Assembly: GCA_035771165.1 (NCBI GenBank) | Contig: JAWNZC010000091.1 | Location: 456,501-520,500 of the forward strand | Length of the DNA: 64,000 nt | Reading direction: 5' to 3' | From: Paragorgia papillata | Taxonomy: Eukaryota; Cnidaria; Anthozoa; Scleralcyonacea; Coralliidae | Part shown: one piece after another, positions 21,557 through 33,640 of the stretch | Layout of the letters: every line of letters starts with the position of its first letter | How positions within the stretch are numbered: the stretch's first letter is position 1 | Program-made: the position numbers and the translations under genes | The notes under the pieces: generated by a model | What the model was told of the DNA's origin: nothing | The model's database searches: none | The model's input: only the letters and a program-made list of their open reading frames with translations

Positions 21557-23590
21557 CCTCTGTACAACAACCTCCCATTCAAAGACTGCCTCGTACAAAT
21601 CGTCAATCTCTACGTAGTCCATTTTTAGTGTTTACTGAATGCCACAACCATCATCCTTCGACTAAAAGGCTCTAGGACTAGGAACAAAGGCCCATCACGG
21701 AATTGAAAGCTATTTGTAAGTATGTTCCTTGCTTTCCCGTCCCACCATGTACTTTGTGTCTTTATACCGCTTGAGGTTTTGGAACTTCTCTTCTTACTAG
21801 AACTCGAAAGAAAATATCCTACTGCGGTCGAATGACCCGGCTCAGTTAATACTTGCCAGTCGACAGAAACTCGGTCAGTCGATCACAAATATATGCATGC
21901 AAACTGAAAAATATATACATATATGTATCAGGCGATCATACAACTGTTTTGAAATCCTTAATATATACTTTAATAGTTCTCGACGAATATGTTATTCTCC
22001 GACGCTGAACAATTGACTGAGCGTCATTTTATTATCGAGTATCAATTTAACCACGCGCCCAGCTACAACGAAGCAAACAGAACCAGACTGAAAAACTGTT
22101 CCCCACAATTTAATAGTGTTCAGCAGTCAAAACTCAACTTTAACTCGTTATGATCATGTTGCCGCTACCACGATATACCTTCTACAAACCCGACGAAGGA
22201 AATATCACTTATATCACTTTCGAAGACGATCCTAGTCTCACCATTGAAAATTACGAAAAATTACGCACTTGAATCCGCCAGCACACATTCTTCCAATCAA
22301 CAAAAACCTAGTACTGTAGCTTCAGTTATCTATAAGAGACATACGGTAATGTGGACTGCCGTCTGTTGTTTGACATCGAGTTCGGCGTTCAGGCATGATA
22401 CGGATAGGTACCGTACCGCTTTAAAACTAACAAAAAAATAAAATAAATAACAACGATTTTTCCCGCGTGCGCCTTCTATATAATACTTATACCTTGGCGA
22501 TTTATGACAATGTATATTGTTGAAGAAAATATACAACATGTTTCAGTCCACGCATATTGGTGTCTCTACTTGATCACTAGTCACACTAGCTAGCGCACTG
22601 AAAACTCTGAAAGCGCAATATGTTAACAGACATAGTCCAAACAGACACGGTTCTAGCGCCGGTATGACCATGGCCTGTCATAAAAACCTGTATATCTTCC
22701 AAATATTTTAGCCTATAGTCATTGCAGTAGTCCAAGCCTATTAGTTTCTTTCTGTTCTACAGTTCTTATGATCTGTGATAGCAAAACCCTTCTACTGTTT
22801 CTTTGCGTGTTTTTCTTTTGTTTTGCTCTGCTTTGCTTGTTCTTTTTGTTTCTATACCAATATTAGATGAAAGTGTTGGTAAACCACAGAACCAAAACCA
22901 ATGAAAGCCTAGACGGAAAGCATGGCGAACGACACTCAGATTGGTACAATTATCCAACTTCCTGTATGTCAGTTGGATACCTTCCGTTTAATTAGTTCAT
23001 AACCGCAATTGACGCAAACACACGGCGTTTTTTCAGTCTCGCAATAGCGTATTCTATTTTCCTCCCCGCATCGTCGATTCCCTTCCGACCTCAATTGCCA
23101 GCTCCAGGCAGTACTCAAACTCCAATTATGTACAAATTAAAAGTCCAGTAATCAGTCCAACACTCGAATAAAAATTCCTCCCCCCGATGCCAGATACATC
23201 CTATATATATATAGGCTGGCGTTGTGTTTCGCAAGATATCGACACTCGGCACAAAATTTGTAACATAACTGCTTTGTGGAGAAGCTGCTGGTTTCGTCTT
23301 GGCTCCACCCAACTTTTTCCTGTCATTGGCTTTTCCCACAGGGTTTTTACCAGCGTCAGGTTTTTTCTGGCCTCCCTGACATTCCAGCATGTAAGCATCG
23401 AGTGTCGGTATTTGCCTAACAGCGCCACGTTTTCCAAAGCCTCGTAGGTTCCTTCGTAGGTCGAACTAGCGTCAACTGCGGAAATACAGCTCGTTTATTT
23501 ATTTATTCATTACATGTAAATAATATACCTATAGATATCCTAGAATAATTTAAGCTTCACGTGGGGGATCTTCTCTTCGATTCGATCAGT
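21557..23590. other. 2-kb stretch without recognisable genes
   Basis: Two open frames are worth noting but carry no recognised motif. One is a 40-codon plus-strand ORF at 22150-22272 starting MIMLPLPRYTFYKPDEG. The other is minus-strand overlapping frames at about 23115-23465, one basic and Gly/Lys-rich (GGQKKPDAGKNPVGKA). AT-rich runs and an ATATAT(A)n near 23210 are the only other structure. Confidence 0.4.
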
Positions 23591-23887
23591 GGCGGAAAGT
23601 GGTGTCCCCTCGGCCACACTTCGCCCACGGTGAAGCACACACCGGCGACGGAGAGCAAGGTCCATAACGGTGAGGGCCCTTACCTTCACCCTGATCTTCG
23701 CTTCTCTCGGTCACTTCACCACGGGGAAGCCTGGCTGGGACATGAGAGCAAGGTCCATAACAGTGAGGGCCATTACTCTCACTCTGACTTTCGCTTCTCC
23801 AGCTTTTTCTGGGGGCCCTTACCTCCAGAAAACCGCACTTTCCGTCACCCAAAAATTATCCACACAAAGATTTGCGTGACTTATTAA
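23591..23887 (+). repeat. Interspersed repeat B, copy 1
   Basis: This matches 24357-24653. It begins GGCGGAAAGTGGTGTCCCC (preceded in this copy by CAGT, so the edge reads CAGTGGCGG like a hAT terminus) and ends GCGTGACTTATTAA. Inside, AGCAAGGTCCATAAC(G/A)GTGAGG occurs twice and a CTGG...CCAG hairpin lies near the right end. It abuts repeat A directly. Confidence 0.8.
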
Positions 23888-24172
23888 GCGCCAATTTATA
23901 TTAACTAGATAAATTGGGATTAATGAGAAGCTACATCTTAATACTCTCACGCAATAGCGCAGTTATGACATTTTCTGCGTTATGTCACTTTTATTGCTCT
24001 TAGCAATTTGGCAAAAACAAGGTATTAAAAAAGAAGCGCATGCACAAGTTATCTAATACGATTTAATCAAACCGGACATCCCAAGCTTATAAGCCTAAAG
24101 CATGTCAAAAAAAAACAAGATAGCTCACTCTGGTTCTGATCGCCTTACTCAAAACATCTAGTCGAAGTTACC
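23887..24172 (+). repeat. Interspersed repeat A, copy 2
   Basis: This is the partner of 21261-21556. The match ends at AGTCGAAGTTACCCC and lacks the short duplication of copy 1. It sits between the two copies of repeat B. Confidence 0.8.
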
Positions 24173-24356
24173 CCACCCACCGCACCCTTTGAGAATAAAT
24201 ACGGAACATTTAGAGTTGTTGTTAAAGAACTTCAATTTGTAATATAGTTTACGGTTGAAATATCATTTAGTTTTTGTGTAATACGAAAAGCGAGGTAAAG
24301 AACAAACCCAAAATTGTATATATATATTTTTTAAATTCTATTAATAAAGAAATCGG

Positions 24357-24653
24357 GGCGGAAAGTGGTGTCCCCTCGGCCACACTTCGCCCACGGTGAA
24401 GCACACACCGGCGACGGAGAGCAAGGTCCATAACGGTGAGGGCCCTTACCTTCACCCTGATCTTCGCTTCTCTCGGTCACTTCACCACGGGGAAGCCCAG
24501 CTGGGACATGAGAGCAAGGTCCATAACAGTGAGGGCCCTTACTCTCACTCTGACTTTCGCTTCTCCAGCTTTTTCTGGGGGCCCTTACCTCCAGAAAACC
24601 GCACTTTCCGTCACCCAAAAATTATCCACACAAAGATTTGCGTGACTTATTAA
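24357..24653 (+). repeat. Interspersed repeat B, copy 2
   Basis: This has the same length as copy 1, with a constant 766-bp offset and only scattered base differences. The preceding bases differ (ATCG instead of CAGT), so the repeat boundary is at or near GGCGGAAAG. Confidence 0.8.
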
Positions 24654-24803
24654 ACAAGCAATATGATTGGTTCGTGACATTGGAGTGGCGATTTTCATTG
24701 GTTCACAGCAATCAGAACAAGTTGTGACGAAATCCGTGCATCTGTCCAGTAATAGATCATGGCTCTCGACCAATGAAAACGTGCAAAACATTTAGGTTAT
24801 TGT

Positions 24804-24832
24804 ATAAATATATATATATATATATATATATA
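24804..24832. repeat. (TA)n microsatellite
   Basis: About 14 TA units, directly followed by TACGAAGTGGCTGTAG, a 16-mer that recurs near 25029. Confidence 0.9.
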
Positions 24833-25448
24833 CGAAGTGGCTGTAGACATAATTATCATCGCACAATGTACACTTGTGTGGACGAGAATCCTGACTAGGT
24901 ACATGTTGTTTTTTTCACATCAGTTTTTCATTGTGCACGCTTCATGGCTACCCCCAGCGGCCGGAAGTTTAACTTCACCCCAATCATAGTCATATGGAGT
25001 TCCAGTTTTCTTAGAGTTCAATATATTTTACGAAGTGGCTGTAGGTCCGGTAACCGGAACTCGTTCAAGAAAAACTAGAGGTCCGGCAATCGTTCCAGTA
25101 CCAGCGCGGCCTGATGACTATGATCTACACGGGTTTGACAGTGTTTGTGTGTTGTCTATCAGATGGTCATCATTGGTTGATTCGCTCAGCTGAGCTGTGT
25201 CAGTCAGTGTATACTAGGTTGGGGTTTTTTTAAAGAACAAGATTTTTTAAGAAGATCCAATGTAGGATTACATATAACATTCAATTACAAATAGTATATT
25301 ATATAAATTATAAATTATAAACCTATACAAAACGTGTATTTTTACAAAATGGTTATCACATTTTGAGTTACATTTGAGAGTTTTTCTCAGATAGTTCGAT
25401 GTCCGATGCATTAAGAACAGGAGCCCGCTTGTGCAACGATCGGTTCCT
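24833..25448. other. No supported gene
   Basis: AT-rich spacer with the repeated ACGAAGTGGCTGTAG words. No open frame of note. Confidence 0.4.
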
Positions 25449-27345
25449 TTAATGCAAAGGACTTGAGCTCGCAGTAGGGCGAAGGATATTTTCTTCCGCA
25501 GCCAAACTCATCACCGTACTTCGCTCAAAGTGCTTCTTCAAAGCAATCTTGTCTGCCAGCGAGGAAAGGAAATGTTGAGTTTCTCTTCCACACCCTCCAA
25601 AAGCACTGAAAACAAGTGGTGTGAAGGACCCATGCTCAATCTCAATGATGCGTTGATTGTAGTGTCGCTTCTTTTCCTTCTCATTGTCGTTGAAGGCACT
25701 GGCGAGGCTCCGGTTTCCATGTGTAGAGGCGTATGGGTGAAATACCCGGATATCAAAAAATGCCTTTTCACATCTCTGCCAAAAAAACCGCGCAACAATG
25801 TCGACTGGAGCATCATCAGCTGAATTGGCACTCGGTAGCAGCATTTCACCAGATAACGGAGCAAGGGCAGGTTCTGTTGCAACATCATACGCTACTTTGT
25901 CAATAGCAGCAGCTAGGAGATCGCGTATCTCATCGTGTCGACGGTGGATGAAGCCTCCTTTCAAGCAGGATAAGGCATGATCAACTGTGAATCCCTTGCT
26001 ACAAGCACAATGCGTTGGAAGACGTTTCAACTCCCATCGATAGCGAAGATAGATTGCGTCGTAAAACTCCCGCTTGTTTAGGACATACCCCTCATCAGCG
26101 AGTGGAAGAGCTGTCAGCCAAATAGACGAACCTTTTAACTGGGCAAGGTCATTTGCACGGATCTGTTCTGATGTCATGTGCAATCGCAGATCATCAAGCT
26201 GAGCTTTGTACCTTGCTTCTCGTTCGTAATCAACACGATGGCGTATCTTCTGAATTGGGTCGGTAGACTCGTCAACTTTCTCGTTGTTTTACTGGATGAT
26301 TTTTTCAATGAGGCTTTGACATAGGACCATTGAATTTTCGTTTTCTTTGGTACACATGTCCGAAAAAATTGGTATGCCGAGTCCTCCCAATCGTGTTGGC
26401 AAAGACAGTAGCTTACAATCGTCTTGGGACAGATTTCGGCAGTCCGTGATCGCAAGAAGAAAGTGGTTATCGATGATGTTGTCGATCTGCTGCAGTTGGT
26501 CTTGAATACCTGGGATTGTGCGATGTGGTAAGTAAATCAATGACGAAATCCCGACACGAACGCAGAGTATGCTGCTTGTGGCTCATACTTGGCTATCCCA
26601 CTTAACACGCGAAGTTGACTGGACCATTGCTTGACAACAGACTGCACATAATCACTTTTTCCGCGATCAGAACCGATGTATCCACCAAGGTACTTGTGGC
26701 CATCTGCGGATATACGAACATCTGTTCCAGCAAAAACTTCTTCAGCCATTTGGTGGAGGTCTGGCTTGACTATTAACCAAGACTTGTCGGCTCGCGGGTA
26801 GTAGCCAAGGAGAGGAAGATGTGTGATGATGTTATCCCACCACGAACGTAGCTGCACAAGCTTACCAGCACCACTGAGATCGTCTGCAAATGCAACATGC
26901 TTTACTTCATGGGCGGCATCGACTTTGATCATTCATTCGTAGCAGGGGAGTAATTGCGACAGCGTACAAGGGCATGGCTATCGAGTCACGTTGAGTGGTG
27001 CCCTCAGACGATACGATTTCTTTTCCACCCTGCACAAACAAACGCGAAGGTGCTGCGTAGCAGTTGAAGGTGTAAACTGACATTGCAGGACAGATGTACT
27101 GAATATTATGCAGCACGACTTTGCGGTTGATGGAATTGAAAGCATTGGTGGCATCAACCAGAAGCAACGCGTCAGTTTGTTCCACAGCGAAGATTTCGGA
27201 CATGGCATGTACGGCGGCCTCGCAACCTGCTTGTTCACCAGCACATAGTTGTAAATCACCAGCGCTCTTCGTGATTTGTGGTTTGATCGTGTAGATTATT
27301 GACTTGCCTATGATGCGTCGTAGGACTTCTCCAATTCTATGATAC
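25449..27345 (-). pseudogene. R2-like non-LTR retrotransposon RT with restriction-like endonuclease
   Basis: On the minus strand the segments in order are: GEVLRRIIGKS (about 27335); DLQLCAGEQAGCEAAVHAM; LLVDATNAFNSINR (first RT Asp); SSEGTTQRDSIAMPLY; VAFADDLSGAG (catalytic FADD); a thumb with GYYPRADKSWLI; and a C-terminal domain with HCACSKGFTVDHALSC, RRHDEIRD and APVDIVARFF...AFFDIRVFHPYA. The last part fits the C-C-H-C finger plus PD-(D/E)xK nuclease found at the C-terminus of R2-group LINEs. Frame changes near 27200, 26935, 26540, 26290 and 25530 make it dead. The sub-clade (for example Utopia-like) cannot be fixed by eye. Confidence 0.65.
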
Positions 27346-27420
27346 TATGTATATACTATGTGTATACTATGACTGAGTGTGTGATGGCTTCGATCAACAA
27401 AGCTTTTACGTTATGACAAT

Positions 27421-27541
27421 TGTTGTGTTCGTTATTTATTTATTTGTCAAGCCCCTAATAACGTAATATCAACGTTTCTCGAACCCAGTTCTTCCCCGAG
27501 TCCAGTCTCTTCCCAGTCCCCCTTTTAAACATTATACAACA
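27421..27541 (-). mobile_element. Short LTR of gypsy-3 (3' LTR on minus strand)
   Basis: A 121-bp segment begins TGTTGTGTTCG and ends TATACAACA, i.e. TG...CA with 6-bp inverted tips. On the minus strand it directly follows the purine-rich AGGAAAGGGAGA (27542-27553), a fitting polypurine tract, and the pol tail at 27600. The partner LTR is not in the window. Confidence 0.5.
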
Positions 27542-27599
27542 TCTCCCTTTCCTAATAATGTATATGAAAATAAACTGAGTTCTTTCAGTTAGTAATTGT

Positions 27600-27683
27600 T
27601 CAAAGGTCAAGTTTCTGCGGTGCCTCTTCGCGGTCCTCTGTCAACTCTGCTGGCTGCTGTGGCAACGACACTGCTGTGCTTGT
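27600..27683 (-). pseudogene. gypsy-3 pol C-terminal tail, distal part
   Basis: This minus-strand frame reads STAVSLPQQPAELTEDREEA to a stop at 27600. It continues, across the hAT at 27684-30653, from the frame ending STPVETST at about 30654. Joining the two at the 8-bp duplication keeps the frame open. Confidence 0.65.
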
Positions 27684-30653
27684 CAGGGGCTCTGGAAGCA
27701 GCGGGTGTCCGAACACCCGCTTTTTCTGGACAGCGGGTGTCCTATGTAGGCAGGACACCCTAAAAATCTTGGCAAATTTTAGCCAATTGATAATTGGTGC
27801 TGTTGCTGTAAAGTACATCTTTTCAGTTCTTTATAGATACGTATTTTACATATTATAATAAGGTGATGCTGGGTGACGCCTTTACAACTACCTTGTTCCC
27901 AGGCCTTTCTCGGTGCAGGCCCATGTGACCAAAGCTTGGTCACGAAGCTGGGCAAGTGTAGGAAAATATGGCGAGTTGTAAATCCGACGGCAAGCGTTCA
28001 AAACAAACGCTGCTTTCTTTTAAAAAGTTGAAAACAAATGAATCAGAAGAGACGCACAACGTGCAAAACGTTGAAGAAGGAGCACATGATAATCAGCCAT
28101 CATCTTCTCAAATTTTTGAATTGAAGGTAAGGGGCTAAGGGCCTTGTTGCAGTTGTTGGATCACGGATGTGTTAGATTTTCATGCAATAAATAAAGTGAA
28201 TAGAGAATAGACTGATTATTTATCATGCAATAAATAAAGTGAATAGAGTAGACTCATACACCTCTAGAAAAATGTAAATTGAGGCTTACATTCCAGTCTC
28301 AACTCGAAGAAGGTTTAAGAGATAATTAAATATTAAACTATATATTTTTTTGCATTGCATTTGTAATACTTTCAGGAAATTCTGGAAATTCCTGTCCCTA
28401 ATCAGCCTAATACATCTGATATCCCAACGCTGATGATGCGAAACAACGGAAAACATGTGAACTTTGGCAAGGAGTGGTTCAAGCAACATCCATGGTTACA
28501 CTACTCGGAAAATGAAAAATCTGTTCTTTGCTTTACCTGTGCTACTGCTCATGCTAAAAATTTGCTAAACCTGGCGAATAGTAAAGAACAGGCCTTTATA
28601 GTCACAGGATTCAAAGGCTGGACTAAAGCAAAGGAACAGTTTAAATTACACGGATCATCACATATTCATAGGTTTGCTACAGAGCAAATAGAACATGCTA
28701 CTAAATCACTGCCCAAGTTAACGGACAACAACAACAAGAGCAAGCAACCAATAGGGAGTGCCTGCAAATTCTAATGACCTCAATTCAATATCTGGCGGCC
28801 CAGGGACTTGCTTTGTTAGGCCATGAGAAACAAGATGGCAACTTGTTCAATTTGCTGTTGCTCAGGACACAAGATCACAAAGAGATGCAGGTATGGCTTC
28901 AGAAAAAAAGAAATTACCTTGATCCATCAGTTCAGAATGAATTCCTAACACTATTTAGTAGTGCAATTATTCGTGAAATTGTGAACAAAGTCAAAAACAT
29001 ATCAGATATATTTTCCATTTCTGTTGATGGAACGAAAGACATAAGTGGAATTGAGCAAGAAGTTGTGTGCATTCGTTACATTGATGAGAACTTGCTACCC
29101 CAAGAGGACTTTTTGGGTTTTTACGAGTGCAAGCAGACAACAGGAGAAGCAGTTGCAAGAATTATTCAAGATGTTCTTTTGCGCCTTGGATTACCAATCA
29201 GTAACTTGCGTGGTCAAACGTATGATGGGGCTGCCAACATCTCTGGTGTTTACATTGGCTGCCAAGCAAAAATAGCACAAATTCAACCATTAGCTATGTA
29301 CATCCATTGCGGAGCTCATTGTGGTAACTTAGCAGCCCAAAGTGCGCTGAACACTCAATCAACTAGGGATCTTTGTGGTGCTATGGATGTTCTCCAAGAT
29401 CTAAGCAACTTATACAACCAATCTGGCAAAATCAAGACCAAAATGTCAGATTTTCTTCAAGAGGATTTACAGCACCCAGCTGTCCCAGTGTCACTTGGTA
29501 AGCTGTGTACAACAAGGTGGCTTACTAGAGTTGCAGCTATTAAAGCGGTACTATTACAATACGAAACCACTTTGAAATCTCTAGATGAACTCGCAGAATC
29601 AGATGCAAGTATCAACACCAGAGCAGCTGGGCTATCAGAACAGCTCTCTAGGGCCGGCCAATATGTACATTGCTCTCCATCTTTGTCAACTTATCTTTCA
29701 AAAAGTGGAGCGGCTGACAGGTCTTCTACAGACCAAAAGCTACACCATCAATGACATGGATAATTTAGTTGAACACATAAAGTTCCAACTTCAAGATTTA
29801 AGAAAGGATGAATTTTTTCACAACGAATTTGAGAAATGTGTTCAGAAGTGTGAATCACTGGGTCTGGATAGTGCTGTGATGCCTCGCAAAAGAAGAGCTC
29901 CTTCAAGATTTACAGGGACTGGACAGGCACATGTTGCCGAGACTGTTGAACAATATTTTCGTTCACAGTTCTATACTGCAATAGACAATCTGACCATGCA
30001 ACTCACTGACCGGTTTGATGGCAAAGGATTGCAAACCTATCGAGCTCTGGAAGAGGTGCTTCTTACGGGAAATACGTCTGAGGCAGTGCAGGCCTTGCTA
30101 AAGAAGTACCATTTTGATCCTTAAATTCTGGGCATAGAGTTAAAGCATTTCCATGCTAAATTTGCACCAGTTCACTACGTTTGTGAAGCCAGGAATAAAC
30201 TGTGTGGACTGGCAACACTTGTCCGTGGGCTTTATGGGAATCTGGAGGACCGCTGCAAGTTGTTGCTGGTGTGTTCACCCACATCTAATGAAGCTGAACG
30301 GAACTTCAGTAAGCTACGTCGCATAAAGACGTGGCTTAGGAGCACCATGACTGCTCCGAGGTTAAATGCCCTGGCTGTTTGTCATGCTCATAAGGAGATA
30401 CTTAATGCATTATATATTGATGCAATTTGCAAGTCATTTGTATGCAACCAACAGCGACAGAAACATTTTGGTAACTATCTGTAACTCTTTGTAACTGTTC
30501 AGTATACTGTTCACAAAGAAAAGTTCTTGAAGTTACATTGTATGCTTTGTACCTTATAAATATAGTTATCTTAAATATCTCTACATTCTCTCAAGGGTGT
30601 GGCATTCGGGACAGTGGGACACCCACAACTTGGAAAAGCTTCCAGAGCCCCTG
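27684..30653 (+). mobile_element. hAT DNA transposon with 8-bp target duplication (hAT-2)
   Basis: It begins CAGGGGCTCTGGAAGC at 27684 and ends with the exact inverse GCTTCCAGAGCCCCTG at 30653. It is flanked by GTGCTTGT at 27676-27683 and 30654-30661. The length of 2970 bp and a single transposase gene are normal for an autonomous hAT. Just inside the left end, GCGGGTGTCC and GAACACCCGC form a hairpin. The insertion site is the C-terminal part of a gypsy pol. Confidence 0.93.
27968..30484 (+). pseudogene. hAT-2 transposase (ZMYM1-like), frameshifted
   Basis: Exon 1 (27968-28126) reads MASCKSDGKRSKQTLLSFK and ends at GTAAGG. Exon 2 starts at 28376 after CTTTCAG and reads in frame EILEIPVPNQP to the zinc-finger-like HPWLHYSENEKSVLCFTCA region. 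A shift in a CAA run near 28725-28735 leads to the core frame 28774-29754 with ISVDGTKD (first Asp), GQTYDGAANISG and HCGAHCGNL. A second shift near 29640 and a third after 30121 lead to the dimerisation motif TSNEAERNFSKLRR with LRSTMTAPRLNAL, ending at 30484. Three frameshifts make it inactive. Confidence 0.85.
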
Positions 30654-30957
30654 GTGCTTGTTTCCACGGGGGTTGATTTGTCATTCAACGGTATCAAGTG
30701 TCGACGATTGCGTCTTACGGATGTGCCACTTTCGGTATCTGCTATGTATGATCTCGGTGTTTGGGACTCTTCCGTGATAGTTGCTGGTGTCTTTATACCA
30801 CACTTTCTGTCCTGGCGATAGCTTAGGTAGATGGCGGCTGCGGTGTTTGCTGTTGTGGTCAACTTGCTGACGTTGTTTGCTTGCAGTCTCTAACTCCTTT
30901 AGTCCTTCGAGGTTTGGCCATTTCGGCTCCAGCTCCGAAGGCATCATTGGCAGTGTT
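30654..30957 (-). pseudogene. gypsy-3 integrase C-terminus
   Basis: Minus-strand frames read HLPKLSPGQKVWYKD (chromodomain-side GPY/F-type motif) and, after a shift, TPRSYIADTESGTSVRRNRRHLIPL, the standard end of gypsy pol proteins. Towards the right it is cut off at 30958 by the Bel/Pao LTR, so the rest of this gypsy element is not adjacent. Confidence 0.7.
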
Positions 30958-31451
30958 TGTCGCGTTCCCAATCAAACCCTGTTCTGTAGAGCGATTAGAG
31001 TTCGCACGTGATCAACCACACGAGACTGCAGTCATGTTTATATACTGAATGATTTAATAGTGAAACACAGCTCCAGGTCATGCGGTGAAAACTACATAAC
31101 AAAAACAGTCATAGAAATGACAAATATACGGCGATATAAAATTAAATACAGACAACATATATAGTGAAGTCACAAAATAAGTAAGCTTAAGCCGTATTAA
31201 CTCGAAATTCAATATATTAAATGTCACCGTAAGGATAACTTACGTCTGTAAGCTCTACAGGAACTGAACTAACAACTAAAGTACGAAAAATGTTCCAAGT
31301 GGTACGTAAAACAGCTAAAAGTTAGAAATATCTCCTCTCCTACGATGCGTGTCGCCGTGTACGTTCAGACAACGTTTTCAAGATGGCGGCTCCGCGCGGT
31401 CCTGGATCCAAGGCTATAGGTGACCCAAACGCCAGATCGGGGAACGTCACA
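30958..31451 (-). repeat. Bel/Pao 3' LTR
   Basis: TGTCGCGTTCCC...AACGTCACA, 494 bp with TG...CA ends. In minus orientation it starts TGTGACGTT straight after the purine tract GGGCGAGGAG (31452-31461). The first 160 bp match 48641-48801 apart from a 15-bp indel. Confidence 0.85.
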
Positions 31452-31461
31452 CTCCTCGCCC

Positions 31462-32863
31462 AAGGACAGAGTCCTTGTCTAATGTACTTTCTTCACCGGG
31501 CTCCAGTTCCCTGACGATCGATGGGTTACTTGTAGTCCTTTCTTCTGGTATCAACAGAACGAGTTCGCTGATGGGACGAAGGTAACTTTTCTTAATTCCA
31601 TCTTTGTAAATCGAGACCTTCGCCTTCCTGACGAGACCGTCTTTGATCTCAATAGGTTCGATTACTCTGCCCATAGGCCAGTTATTGCGATGGGCATCTT
31701 TGTCTTTCACTAAGACTACATCTCCAGATACCAAGTCACGTTGTCTGCCGTTCCATTTCGTTCTCTTCTGGAGGTTCTGAAGATACTCGCGTCTCCATCG
31801 AAGCCAGAATTGGTCGGCTAGATACTGTGTCCTTCTCCAACGGCGACGAGCGTACAGGTCTTGCGGAACAAAATCGCCAGGAGGGCCAAGTGGACGTGTT
31901 TTTGCTGTAAGCAGCATGGCGTCAGAGGGCTTGGTTGGTCGATGTCGGATTCAATGGCAGTGATAGGGCGATTATTCACGATGCTACATACTTCCGCCAT
32001 TAGAGTCACTAATAGTTCATGATCGAGCTGAGAACTCCCAATTCCGAGTAGCATGGAGTCTAAGATTCTACGAATCGTCCCTATTTGACGTTCCCACACG
32101 CCTCCAAAGTGGGAAGCATGTGGAGGATTGAATTCCCATTCGCATCCGTGCTCGGTAACGTACTTTTCCACCTTTCTCTGGTCCATCTCCATTAAGGCGT
32201 CGTCGAGCTCGGACTTTCCTCCGACGAAGTTGCTCCCGTTATCGCATCGGAGTTTGGTAGCTGGGCCGCGGATCGCGAAGAAGCGACGTAAGGCGCATAT
32301 GAACGAGCTCGCATCCATAAATTCGAGTACTTCAACGTGGATCGCTCTACTGCTGCGGCATGTGAAGACAAGACCCCAGCGTTTCGAACTGGCGGCGCCG
32401 CCTCTAAGCTTTCTCGTCCGTATCGTCCACGGACCAAAAACGTCAAATCCGACGTTGGTGAATGGCGGATTCGTTTCCATTCTATCTGCTGGTAGATCGG
32501 CCATGTGCTGTACTAGCGTCGCTCCTCTCAACTTTTTACAGGTGATGCAAGAGCCCAGGAACATGGCTATTGCTCTATGACCTCCTACGACCCAGTAGCC
32601 AGCCGGGCGGAGGGCCCCGTGTGTTATTTGGCGACCTTGATGATGTACTCTGTTGTGGAAATGTCGGATCAGTAGTACCGACAAATAATGATCTTTGGGT
32701 AATATAACAGGATGTTTTTCTTCTAATGTCAGTTCCGAACGACCAAGACGCCCACCAACTCGAACGAGTCCATTCTTGTCGACGAACGGATCTAGACGGT
32801 AGAGGTTGGTACGTCGAAGCTCTTTTCTCCTCTCTCTTAGAATGCAGCGGTTTTCTGGTGTGA
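31462..32863 (-). pseudogene. Bel/Pao integrase and C-terminal DUF5641-like domain
   Basis: From 32863 leftwards the frame reads LTPENRCILRERRKELRR, the zinc-binding region HFHNRVHHQGRQ with CITCKKLRG, and the catalytic core VGFDVFGPW (Asp), LRCDNGSNFVGG (Asp) and ASHFGGVWERQIGTIRR (Glu in WER). It then has IVNNRPITAIESDIDQPSPLTP. A one-base loss near 31915 shifts to MLLTAKTRPLGPPG and the C-terminal RRWRRTQYLADQFW / GDVVLVKDK domain to a stop near 31447. The domain is complete and only one shift away from being intact. Confidence 0.85.
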
Positions 32864-33640
32864 GGTTACAACCCTCGAAATTCAACTATTTTTGCCTCGG
32901 CAAATAATTGCCGAAGTCTTTCGATAATTTTCGAGTTTGCCTCGGCAATGCCTCGGCAATTTTTTTTTGCCGAGGCGCACAATGAAATCACCTTAAATTC
33001 CTTCGGCAATTACTTCGGCACCCTTCCGCATTCACGTCGGCAGTTGTAATTAAAGTAAAGTACATACGGAACTGGAAGTTATTATAACGAATATTATAAC
33101 GAGCGTAGATTCCGGCGTTTGACATAATTTTTGACAATTTGTTGTTATTTTACAAATTGAACAAATTCCTGATTTAAAATGTTTTAAAAAAGATCGTGGT
33201 AATTAACAACAAATTGTATGAAAGAATAAACTTGAGGGTAATCACACGACAGTCTAAAAGATAAAACAAAGTTTCCCGACGTGTCGTCTTTAAACCATCA
33301 AGATTGTTCTATATCAACCGAAGCCGACGCTGAAAGCTCAAATTTAAATATTTTGTAAAGTATGAATGAAATCTTCAGTTGTTCACGGCACCCGACGTCG
33401 ATGACAGCGATTCGAACAAAGAAGTGATACACAGTACACAGGATTACCTTAATTACGATAAATAAAATTGTGCGAGCTCAGCGGTAACTCAAACGAGAAC
33501 ATGGTAACTGGTAAGACCTTAGACGTAAGAGTTAGGCCAGGCACATTTCTTTCTTAATATATATAACAAATGCGTAATGTCTTTTGTCATGGACTGAAAG
33601 CTTAACAACAAAATATAAACAATATAATAACACTGATAAC

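Noticed and set aside
23586..23852. Minus-strand ORF MGDGKCGFLEVRAPRK and its twin at 24331
   Set aside because: Both sit in repeat B and arise from its internal duplication; no conserved domain is visible.
32128..32580. 150-codon plus-strand ORF
   Set aside because: It is a shadow of the Bel/Pao integrase.
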